Positions 57,424 to 64,000 of a DNA stretch of 64,000 nt are shown piece by piece. Made by a program: the position numbers and the translations under genes. The stretch's first letter is position 1, and each line of letters begins with the position of its first letter. The notes below the pieces were generated by a model. The model was not told where the DNA came from. It worked only from the letters and a program-made list of their open reading frames with translations, and searched no databases. The stretch comes from Pseudonocardia humida (GTDB lineage: Bacteria; Actinomycetota; Actinomycetes; Mycobacteriales; Pseudonocardiaceae), in NCBI RefSeq assembly GCF_023898865.1, contig NZ_JAGSOV010000009.1, forward strand, positions 124,001-188,000, read 5' to 3'.

Positions 57424-58086
57424 TCAGGTCACCAGGCCCCGCCGGTAGGCGTAGACGACCGCCTGGACGCGGTCGCGCAGGCCGAGCTTGGCCAGGATGC
57501 GCGACACGAAGGTCTTCACGGTCTCCGGGCTGATCAGCAGGGTCGCGGCGATCTCGCTGTTGGACAGCCCGTCGGCGATCAGGCGCAGCACCTCCAGCTC
57601 GCGGGGGGTCAGCGGGGTGTCGGCGCGCCCGGCGCCCTCGGCGGGTCGGATGCGGGTGGCGTACCGGCCCACGAGCCGGCGGGTCACCTCGGGGTCCAGC
57701 AGCGCGGCGCCGGTGGCCACCGTCCGGATCCCGTTCAGCAGCCGGGCCGGGGGCGCGTCCTTGAGCAGGAACGCGCTCGCCCCCGCGCGCAGCGCCTCGT
57801 AGACGTACTCGTCCAGGTTGAACGTGGTCAGCACGAGCACCTTGACCGGCCGCGGCACCCCGGCCCCGGCCAGCAGGCGGGTGGCCTCGATGCCGTCGAG
57901 CACCGGCATGCGCACGTCCATCACCACGACGTCCGGGCGCAGGCGCTCGGCGAGCTCGACCGCGGCCCGCCCGTCCCCGCACTCGCCGACCACCTCGAGG
58001 TCGGGTTGCGCGTCGATGATCGTCACCAGCCCGGTGCGGATCAGCATCTGGTCGTCGCAGACCACGACGCGGACCGGCGCGCTCAC
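57424..58086 (-). CDS. NarL/LuxR-type response regulator (second pair)
   Basis: A 220-residue protein. RVVVCDDQMLIRTGLV, phospho-Asp in DVVVMDVRMPVLDG, VLVLTTFNLDEYVYEAL, FLLKDAPPARL; HTH LTPRELEVLRLIADGLSN and LISPETVKTFVSRILAKL. The start overlaps the kinase stop (ATGA). It is the last gene of the CPBP protease - kinase - regulator operon. Confidence 0.95.
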   Translation of the reverse strand: MSAPVRVVVCDDQMLIRTGLVTIIDAQPDLEVVGECGDGRAAVELAERLRPDVVVMDVRMPVLDGIEATRLLAGAGVPRPVKVLVLTTFNLDEYVYEALRAGASAFLLKDAPPARLLNGIRTVATGAALLDPEVTRRLVGRYATRIRPAEGAGRADTPLTPRELEVLRLIADGLSNSEIAATLLISPETVKTFVSRILAKLGLRDRVQAVVYAYRRGLVT

Positions 58087-59240
58087 GACCGGCTCCCGGT
58101 GGGGATGCGCGCCCGCACGACGAAACCGCCGCCGTCGCCCCGGCCCGCGCTGAACTCGCCGCCGAGGACGTCGACCCGTTCGCGGAGCCCGGCCAGGCCC
58201 CGCCCGCTCCCGGGGGGCGTCACCGCCCGCGAGCCGGCGCCGTCCGTACTGACCTCCACGGTGATCTCCCGCTGGCCGTGGTGCACCTGGACCGAGGTGC
58301 GGCGGCCGCGGGCGTGCTTGAGGGCGTTGGTCAGCGCCTCCTGCGCCACCCGGTAGGCCACGAGGTCGGCGCTGCCGGTCGACTCCGCGGGCCGGCCCTG
58401 CTCGGTGAACTCCACCGGCTGCCCGGCCCGGCGGGTCTGCTCCACCAGGGTGCGGAGCTCACCGAGCGAGGGCGTCCTGGCCTCGGGGCCGTGGTCGGGG
58501 TTGAGCAGTTCGAGCAGGTGGCGCAGGTCGGTGATGGCCCGGCGGCCGGTGTCGGTGACCGCGCCCAGTGCCTGGTCGAGGCGGTCGGGTGCGCCGGTCA
58601 GGTAGCGCGCGGCCTCGGCCTGCACGACCATCGCCGTCACGTGGTGGGTGACGACGTCGTGCAGCTCGCGGGCGATGCGGGCGCGTTCGGCGGCGCGGGT
58701 GTCCTCGGCGACGCGCCGGCGCAGCTCGGCCTCCGCGGCCCGGGTGGAGCGCAGCCATGCACCGACGCCCCAGAACAGGGCAAGCCCCACGTAGAACGTC
58801 ACGAACTCGACGGGCGGCTCGGTCGGTGCGAGCCGCCAGAGCGCGACCGCCAACGGCACGTAGGCCGCGGAGAACACCAGCGCGGTGGCGCGCCGGCCGC
58901 GTTCCAGGTGCGCGGCCGCGCTGATCAGCGCGATCGGCAGCGCGAGGGTGGCGACGGAGTGGTAGCCGCGCAGCTGGTCGACGGCGAAGCCGAGGGACAC
59001 CAGCAGGAGGCAGACGACGGGCCACCGCCGGCGCGCGGCGAGCGGGAGGCACTCCAGGGTGACCGCCACGCCGCCCAGCGCGTCGACTGGTCGGGTCGGC
59101 AGGTCGCCGAGCACGGTGCCGTTGCTGCTGAACGCCGGCAGCAGCGACAGGGCCAGGAGCAGCAGTCCGAGGGGGAGGTCCCGGACCACGACGTCGAGCC
59201 GGTGCCACAGCCCCAGCACCCGGCGCCGCTGCTCGATCAT
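58083..59240 (-). CDS. NarL-family sensor histidine kinase (second pair)
   Basis: A 385-residue protein. Several TM segments (20-165; DLPLGLLLLALSLLPAF, TLALPIALISAAAHL, FYVGLALFWGVGAWL) precede the HisKA_3 helix with ARIARELHDVVTHHVTAMVV (phospho-His). ATPase motifs VAQEALTNALKHARG and GSGRGLAGLRERV follow. It overlaps both neighbours by four bases, so the operon is tightly coupled. The sensor lies in the membrane. Confidence 0.94.
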   Translation of the reverse strand: MIEQRRRVLGLWHRLDVVVRDLPLGLLLLALSLLPAFSSNGTVLGDLPTRPVDALGGVAVTLECLPLAARRRWPVVCLLLVSLGFAVDQLRGYHSVATLALPIALISAAAHLERGRRATALVFSAAYVPLAVALWRLAPTEPPVEFVTFYVGLALFWGVGAWLRSTRAAEAELRRRVAEDTRAAERARIARELHDVVTHHVTAMVVQAEAARYLTGAPDRLDQALGAVTDTGRRAITDLRHLLELLNPDHGPEARTPSLGELRTLVEQTRRAGQPVEFTEQGRPAESTGSADLVAYRVAQEALTNALKHARGRRTSVQVHHGQREITVEVSTDGAGSRAVTPPGSGRGLAGLRERVDVLGGEFSAGRGDGGGFVVRARIPTGSRS

Positions 59241-60070
59241 CGACGCAGCGTAGCCACGTCACCCACCCGGTCGGCCCGCCGGCGGGGCACCAGGTGGCCG
59301 CGCCTGCGGGCCACCCACAGCAGCACGGCCGTGACCAGCAGGCAGAACAGCAGCGAGTACGGGCTGCCCTCGGGGCCGAAGTCACCGCCGGTGAGGATCG
59401 CCGGACCCGACATGGTGGCGTCCAGCAGCCCCTGCGGGGTGTCGTTGCCCGAGACCTCGGTGCTGAACAGGGCACCCGCGGCGAGGTTCCAGCCGAAGTG
59501 CAGCCCGATCGGCAGCCACAGCGTGCGGGTGGCGATGAAGGCGGCGGTGAGCATGCCGCCGGCCTCGATCGCGATGGCGACGGCGCCCCACAGGCCGGCG
59601 TTCGGGTTGAACAGGTGCGACGCGCCGAACAGCGCGCTGGTCAGCACCAGCGCGATCCACGTCCCGGTCCAGCCCTCGACGATGCGGAACAGCACGCCGC
59701 GGAACAACAGCTCCTCGGTCACCGCGGCGGCGGCCATGAAGCCGAACAGCCCCACCGCGCCGGTCACCGAACCGAGGCCGTGGACGGCGTAGAAGCCGAG
59801 GAAGGCGAGGTTGGCGATGACGGCCCCGAACAGCGCGACGCCGAGCAGCAGGCCCCCGCCGAGCCCGGCCGCGGCGCCCCGGCCGGACAACTCGGTGACC
59901 GGGCGGCGCTCGGTCAGCCGCACCACCCACCGGTAAACGACCACCGCGAGCACGGCGGTGGCGACGCCGACGGCGAGGGTGATCCACGGATCGCCCTGCG
60001 CCAGGCCGACGCCCTGGTTGCCGAGCAGGGCGACGACCATGACGGCCGCGATCTGCCAGACCAGCCTCAT
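59237..60070 (-). CDS. CPBP-family intramembrane metalloprotease
   Basis: A 277-residue protein with about eight TM segments. CPBP motifs: AVTEELLFRGVLF (EExxxR), LFGASHLFNPN (FxxxH) and PIGLHFGWNLAAGALF (HxxxN). These Abi-type proteases cleave within membranes; in actinobacteria the substrates are mostly unknown. As first gene of an operon with a membrane-embedded kinase and its regulator, it might process the sensor or its ligand (inference). Confidence 0.9.
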   Translation of the reverse strand: MRLVWQIAAVMVVALLGNQGVGLAQGDPWITLAVGVATAVLAVVVYRWVVRLTERRPVTELSGRGAAAGLGGGLLLGVALFGAVIANLAFLGFYAVHGLGSVTGAVGLFGFMAAAAVTEELLFRGVLFRIVEGWTGTWIALVLTSALFGASHLFNPNAGLWGAVAIAIEAGGMLTAAFIATRTLWLPIGLHFGWNLAAGALFSTEVSGNDTPQGLLDATMSGPAILTGGDFGPEGSPYSLLFCLLVTAVLLWVARRRGHLVPRRRADRVGDVATLRR

Positions 60071-60219
60071 GAGAGCTCCTTCGTCAGGTCCGCGGCCCGG
60101 GCGCCGCGGCTGCGAGGGACGCTAGGGATCCGACGGCCGGGATTCGTCACCGCTGAGTGGACACCTGCGCGTAGCTCGCACGGGGGACGCGGCCGGGACC
60201 CGCCGGGGTCGCCGGTCCG

Positions 60220-60963
60220 TCAGCCGGCGGGCAGGTCCTCCCCGTCCGTGCGGGCGCGCAGGTGGGCGGCCATGGTGCGCGCCCTGGCCGCGGCGCGCTC
60301 GTGGTCCTGGCGGTCCGCCGCGTCGGCCGTGGCGGCGAGGTGCTCCTGGACGTCGGCCTCGCGCTGGACGAGCGGCAGGAGCTGCTCGGGCGGCGACGTC
60401 CCGTCGTGCAGGGCGGCCAGGCGGCGCCGGACGGCCGCGAGGTGCAGGAGCTCGTGCAGCGGGTCCATCCGGCCGAGGGCGGCGGAGACGGGGTGCTCGC
60501 CGGTGGCCGGGTCGTGCGGCTCGCGGTGGCGCACGACCCAGGCGTCGAGCTCGGCGATCACCGCCTCGGTCGCCACCGGCGGATCGTCGGCGTCGTCCGC
60601 GGCGACCGGGATGGCGGCCTGCTCGGCGGCGGTCTCCCAGCGCTCGACCGCGGGCTCCCAGCGGGCGCGGACCGCGCGCGGGTCCTCGCCGGTGGCCTGC
60701 GCGACGGCGGGCCAGGGCGTGCCGTCGGTGCGCTCGACGACGACCGCCGCGGCGAGCGCCCGGCCGGCGAGGGCGGTGAGCTGCCGGGCGTCGGCGATGA
60801 GCAGGCCGTCGTAGCGGTCCCGGACGGAGCCGGTCGGGACCATGGACCGGGCGAAGTCGGAGACCTCGCGGACCGCGGCGGCGAGGGCCAGCTCCGCGGC
60901 GGCCCGTGCGGTGAGCGGGGCACCCTCGACGGGCTCGGGCCAGACATCGCTCACCTCGGTCAT
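60220..60963 (-). CDS. Hypothetical helical protein (247 aa)
   Basis: No domain recognised. AAAELALAAAVREVSDFARS, DRYDGLLIADARQLTALAGR and TPWPAVAQATGEDPRAVRARW (an HTH-like helix pair as seen in small actinobacterial proteins) are followed by long Ala/Arg/Glu helices (LHLAAVRRRLAAL, VQREADVQEHLAATAD). No signal or TM segment. Codon use is normal, so it is probably expressed. It is divergent from the kinase-like gene 58 nt away. Confidence 0.7.
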   Translation of the reverse strand: MTEVSDVWPEPVEGAPLTARAAAELALAAAVREVSDFARSMVPTGSVRDRYDGLLIADARQLTALAGRALAAAVVVERTDGTPWPAVAQATGEDPRAVRARWEPAVERWETAAEQAAIPVAADDADDPPVATEAVIAELDAWVVRHREPHDPATGEHPVSAALGRMDPLHELLHLAAVRRRLAALHDGTSPPEQLLPLVQREADVQEHLAATADAADRQDHERAAARARTMAAHLRARTDGEDLPAG

Positions 60964-61021
60964 GGATCCGACGCTAGGCCGTCGGTCGGGGTCGTGTCAG
61001 CGGCACGGCCATGATGGGGAC

Positions 61022-61711
61022 GTGGTGGCTCGCGCGGACCTCCTCGACGCGCTGACGGCGACGATCGCCGCGACGGTCCTGCCGCACCCGCTCCGGGTCG
61101 CGATCGACGGCCCGGACGCGGCGGGCAAGACGACCACGGCGGACGAGCTGGCGACGCGGTTGGCGCCGCACCGGCCCGTCGTGCGCGCCGGCGTCGACGA
61201 CTTCCACCGGCCCCGGGCCGAGCGCCTGCGCCGGGGCGCCCTGTCGCCGCACGGCTACCTCGAGGACTCCTTCGACCTGCGCGCCGTCGTCGACGACGTG
61301 CTCGCACCGCTCGGTCCCGGCGGTGACCGCCGGTACCGGTCCGCCGCGTTCGACCACCGCACCGACGCGCCGCGACCGGGCCCGGTCGCCGTCGCCCCAC
61401 CGGACGCCGTGCTGCTGTTCGACGGGGTGTTCCTGCTGCGCCCGCCGCTGCTCGGGCACTGGGACCTCACCGTGCACCTGCACATCGACGAGGCGGAGGT
61501 GCTGCGCCGGGCCCGGGTCCGGGACGCGGCGCTGTTCGGGGCCGGACTGGACCGGCGCTACTCGTCCCGGTACCTGCCGGGCCAGCGGCTCTACCGGGAG
61601 CGGCACGATCCGGCCGGGACGGCCCACGTCCTCATCGACCACACCGACCCGCGACGCCCGGTGCTGCGCAGGCCGGCGAGCCTCGCCGACCTGCGGCGCG
61701 TTGACCACTGA
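61022..61711 (+). CDS. P-loop uridine kinase-like protein
   Basis: 229 residues from GTG 61022 (GGGGA upstream; a second GTG follows at once). P-loop AIDGPDAAGKTTTADELA, then VVRAGVDDFHRP, PHGYLEDSFDLRAV and LLFDGVFLLRPPLLGHWDL match uridine kinase/phosphoribulokinase-like proteins. A basic lid segment (RYSSRYLPGQRLYRERHDP) follows. It phosphorylates a nucleoside or small alcohol with ATP; the substrate is not proven. Confidence 0.87.
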   Translation: MVARADLLDALTATIAATVLPHPLRVAIDGPDAAGKTTTADELATRLAPHRPVVRAGVDDFHRPRAERLRRGALSPHGYLEDSFDLRAVVDDVLAPLGPGGDRRYRSAAFDHRTDAPRPGPVAVAPPDAVLLFDGVFLLRPPLLGHWDLTVHLHIDEAEVLRRARVRDAALFGAGLDRRYSSRYLPGQRLYRERHDPAGTAHVLIDHTDPRRPVLRRPASLADLRRVDH

Positions 61712-61736
61712 TGTCGGGGGTCGGCGACCGGGCCGC

Positions 61737-62558
61737 TCAGCGCTGCACGCCGAAGAGCCGCTGGTTGAAGGCCTCGTCGAAGCGGCGGTAGGTGTGCCGC
61801 AGGTCGTCGGCGGGCCAGTCCGGGTCCAGCAGCGCGACCGGCAGCAGCGGATCGAGCTGCAGGTGGCGCATCACCGCGATCGACAGCAGGAACCGGTAGG
61901 CGGGGTCGTCGGAGGTCGCCGCCAGTTCGGCGGCCATGGCCGCGGTGAGCCGGCGGGCGTCGTGGGCCCACTCGTCGAGGGTGAACAGCGACCGCACCGC
62001 CGCGGGCGCGATGTCGCAGGCGGCGTCGCGGAACTGGACGCACTGCCGGTCGAGCACGGCGCGGGAGCCGGGCAGGCGGTCGGGGTCGAGGTTGTCCGGG
62101 CGGGTCCAGACCCCCTCCCGCAGCTCGGCGAGGTGCAGCGCGGTCGCCGCCCGGCGCAGGGCCGTGCGGTCGGCGGCGGGGCGGCGCTCGAGCGAGACGA
62201 CGGCCAGCTCCCACGACCCGTCCCACGGTCGCGACCCGAGGTGCCCGGGACGGGTCGCGTCGTCGACGCGGCGGCGGCGTTCGAGGAGGTGGCCGGCCAG
62301 CGCGTAGGTGGAGTCGTCGGTGGTGAGCTCGCCGTCGGCCACCATCCGCCACAGGCAGGTGCGCACCGCCCCGGAACTGATCCCGAACAGCGCTGCCACG
62401 GCGACCAGCCCGGCCACCGGCAGCCGCGCGTCCCGCGCGCCGAGCAGCGCGGAGGCCAGCACGGACCGGGCGGTGAGCGGGCGGGTCATGGCGACCAGGT
62501 CGGCGACCCCGGCCCGCCGACCGTCCGGGTCGACGGGGTCCGGGGACGCGGCAGCCAT
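61737..62558 (-). CDS. PaaX-family transcription regulator
   Basis: 273 residues from ATG 62558. PaaX fold: SVLASALLGARDARLPVAGLV, LFGISSGAVRTCLWRMVADG (winged HTH), GSWELAVVSLERRPAADRT (ferredoxin-like middle domain), and FLLSIAVMRHLQLDPLLP, ADDLRHTYRRFDEAF at the C-terminus. PaaX repressors respond to an aryl- or acyl-CoA. It is divergent from a Rieske oxygenase and an operator-like repeat lies between, so that oxygenase is the probable target. Confidence 0.88.
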   Translation of the reverse strand: MAAASPDPVDPDGRRAGVADLVAMTRPLTARSVLASALLGARDARLPVAGLVAVAALFGISSGAVRTCLWRMVADGELTTDDSTYALAGHLLERRRRVDDATRPGHLGSRPWDGSWELAVVSLERRPAADRTALRRAATALHLAELREGVWTRPDNLDPDRLPGSRAVLDRQCVQFRDAACDIAPAAVRSLFTLDEWAHDARRLTAAMAAELAATSDDPAYRFLLSIAVMRHLQLDPLLPVALLDPDWPADDLRHTYRRFDEAFNQRLFGVQR

Positions 62559-62607
62559 GCCCGCATCCTCGCCGATCACCGGGTGCGAGCGCGCGGCCCG
62601 CCGCCGG

Positions 62608-62650
62608 ATGTTACGTATTCCTTGACACGTGACGATCGTGTCGTGATGCT
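62608..62650. promoter_or_regulatory. Divergent promoters and operator between PaaX-type and Rieske genes
   Basis: Plus strand: TTGACA (62622-62627), 17 nt, GATGCT (62645-62650), then 6 nt to the ATG at 62657, so the Rieske mRNA should be leaderless. Inverted repeat GACACG-TGACGAT-CGTGTC (62624-62642) fills the spacer and would block RNA polymerase. Minus strand: TCGTCA (62635-62630), 16 nt, TAACAT (62613-62608) toward the PaaX-type gene. Confidence 0.6.
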
Positions 62651-62656
62651 CGACGC

Positions 62657-63799
62657 ATGACGACGTCAACGGGGACGCGGCCGGCCGACGACGTCGAGGT
62701 CGTCCGCCGGGTCCTGGCGCACATCGATGCCGGCACGACCGACGAGGGCGAGTCCTGGCGCGAGCCGGTGGGCAACTACCTCGACCCGGGGCGCTTCGCC
62801 GCGGAGATGCGCCTGCTCAGGTCGACGCCCAGCGTGTTCGTGCCGTCGGCGGCGGTACCGGGCTCCGGCGACCACGTCGAGCGGGTCGCGTTCGGCGTGC
62901 CGCTGTTCGCGGTCCGCGACCGCGACGGGCGGGCCCGGGTCTTCCGCAACTCGTGCCGCCACCGCGGGGTCGCGCTCGTCGAGGGTCCCGGCTGCTCGCA
63001 CGCGCTGGTGTGCCGCTACCACGGCTGGACCTACCGCCTCGACGGCTCGCTGTCGCACGTGCCGCACCCCGGCGGCTTCCCCGACCTCGACCCGTCCGCG
63101 CGCGGGCTGGTGGAGGTGCCCAGCGCGGAGGTCGACGGGCTGATCGTGATCGCCGGCGTGGAGCCGGGCGCCCCCGCGGACCTGGCGGCACTGGCGGACG
63201 GGGCGGTGTGGCGCGACAAGCTGCTACCGGCGAGCCGGCTGTTCGACGTGAGCACCGCCGTCCGGCCGATGAACTGGAAGGTGCTCGTCGAGCAGTTCCT
63301 GGAGGGCTACCACATCCGCACCACCCACCGCGAGACGTTCTACCCGCTGCAGTACGACAACCTGAACGTCATCGAGACGTTCGGCCCGAACAGCCGGATC
63401 ACCTACCCGTACCGGGCCGTCGAGCGGCTGCGCGAGCGCCCCGAGGAGACCTGGACGGTCGAGCGGCGGCTCACGTTCCTCTACCAGCTGTTCCCCAACG
63501 TCATGATCGCCACCTTCCCGGACCGGGTGGTCGTGGTCGTCGTGGACCCGGTCGACGTCGACCACACGACCGTCACCAGCTACGCGCTGACCGATCCGGC
63601 GGTCTTCGGCGACCTGCCGGGCGAGCCCACGCCGGGCGGCAAGCTCATCGCCGACGGCCTGCTCGAGGACGACCGGATGTCCGCCGGCGTGCAGCGCGGG
63701 CTGCACGCCGGCGCCAACGAGTTCGTCGAGTTCGGCCGGCACGAGAGCGCCATCGGGCACTTCCACCGCACCCTCACCGACCGGCTCGACGGCACCTGA
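62657..63799 (+). CDS. Rieske non-heme iron oxygenase, alpha subunit
   Basis: A 380-residue protein. Rieske [2Fe-2S] ligands Cys-100/His-102 (NSCRHRG) and Cys-119/His-122 (VCRYHGWTY). Catalytic domain: NWKVLVEQFLEGYHIRTTH gives the two iron His, with a later Asp expected near residue 350. FPNVMIATFPDRVVVVVVDP is in the substrate-pocket strand. It resembles oxygenases of the carnitine or aromatic-ring type; the reductase partner is not in the window. A PaaX-type repressor is divergent and an MHS-type transporter converges, suggesting uptake plus oxidation of one substrate. Confidence 0.9.
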   Translation: MTTSTGTRPADDVEVVRRVLAHIDAGTTDEGESWREPVGNYLDPGRFAAEMRLLRSTPSVFVPSAAVPGSGDHVERVAFGVPLFAVRDRDGRARVFRNSCRHRGVALVEGPGCSHALVCRYHGWTYRLDGSLSHVPHPGGFPDLDPSARGLVEVPSAEVDGLIVIAGVEPGAPADLAALADGAVWRDKLLPASRLFDVSTAVRPMNWKVLVEQFLEGYHIRTTHRETFYPLQYDNLNVIETFGPNSRITYPYRAVERLRERPEETWTVERRLTFLYQLFPNVMIATFPDRVVVVVVDPVDVDHTTVTSYALTDPAVFGDLPGEPTPGGKLIADGLLEDDRMSAGVQRGLHAGANEFVEFGRHESAIGHFHRTLTDRLDGT

Positions 63800-63811
63800 T
63801 CCGCCGGCCCG

Positions 63812-64000
63812 TCAGCCCGCCCGGGTGCGGTTCCGCGCGGACGCGGGGTAGGCCGTGTCCTCTGCTGCGATGTCGACGCGCGAGGTCTCCCTGGCGAGCA
63901 GGACGCAGACCACCGTGACGGCGAGGACGGCGACGACGTAGATCGAGACGGCCAACGAGCTGCGGTAGGCGCTCAGCAGGGCGGTGGCGATGATCGGGGC
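63812..64000 (-). CDS. MFS transporter, 3' end only (runs out of window)
   Basis: The stop at 63812 closes a frame open to the window end. The last 62 residues have PIIATALLSAYRSSLAVSIY and VVAVLAVTVVCVLLARET, the final two TM segments of an MHS-type MFS transporter, then a polar tail. The substrate is unknown; its place next to the Rieske gene suggests import of the oxygenase substrate. Confidence 0.7.
   Translation of the reverse strand, partial: APIIATALLSAYRSSLAVSIYVVAVLAVTVVCVLLARETSRVDIAAEDTAYPASARNRTRAG

Overview
The window is GC-rich (about 74 percent by eye, with strong G/C at third codon positions). It uses many GTG starts and four-base stop/start overlaps, carries several leaderless-type promoters, and holds no archaeal or phage structural genes. 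A Ser/Thr kinase with an extracellular propeller, ECF sigma factors, SARP-FHA and LuxR-type regulators, 13E12-type HNH proteins and a HelR-like ATPase point to an actinobacterium. Pseudonocardiaceae (Pseudonocardia-like) is my best guess, by inference only.

Layout. 0-7 kb: 3' part of a kinase with a YVTN propeller, a CapA-like lipoprotein, a Ser-rich one-pass membrane protein, a frameshifted IS5-family transposase, a VOC protein, an MHS-type MFS transporter and a divergent PRPP synthetase. 7-10 kb: SpoIIE phosphatase, a B12-binding protein with the CarH-type W-x9-EH motif, and a truncated STAS gene in one overlapping operon. 10-14.6 kb: divergent EamA transporter / CGNR regulator, UbiB-like kinase, Nudix, Hsp20. 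15-21.6 kb: enoyl-CoA hydratase, sugar-type acetyltransferase and methyltransferase, SDR, acyl-CoA dehydrogenase, DUF6285 protein, phospholipase D-type protein.

22.3-25.9 kb is the most striking region, an alkylation-damage island. A four-gene minus-strand operon (2OG-Fe(II) oxygenase, ECF sigma factor, methylguanine methyltransferase with a C-terminal Ada zinc domain, AlkB) faces a second methylguanine methyltransferase. The shared intergenic region holds two mirror-image promoters with ECF-type spacing (GAACACC-N14-GGTTGC in both directions).

25.9-33 kb: a patch of broken genes, HelR-like ATPase, S4 protein, a degraded methyltransferase, an ECF41-type sigma factor beside a divergent NAD(P)-binding protein, and a 13E12-type HNH protein. 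33-41.3 kb: DinB-like protein, SARP-FHA regulator, secreted zinc metallopeptidase, LLM oxidoreductase, PAP2 phosphatase, OmpR-type two-component pair. 41.5-49.5 kb: tRNA-Ala(GGC) whose 3' half is duplicated 1.1 kb away (att-type scar), a VOC gene in between, Kef-type antiporter with a solute-binding lipoprotein, integrase and SDR fragments, a NarL-type two-component pair and more gene debris. 49.5-64 kb: DUF4242 protein, a frameshifted LuxR-family ATPase regulator, FAD oxidoreductase, LLM oxidoreductase, methyltransferase divergent from a LysR regulator, CPBP protease/histidine kinase/regulator operon, nucleoside-kinase-like protein, PaaX-type regulator divergent from a Rieske oxygenase, and the 3' end of an MFS transporter.

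All functional statements rest on reading translated motifs; no database search was run. Frameshifts may be real decay or assembly errors.
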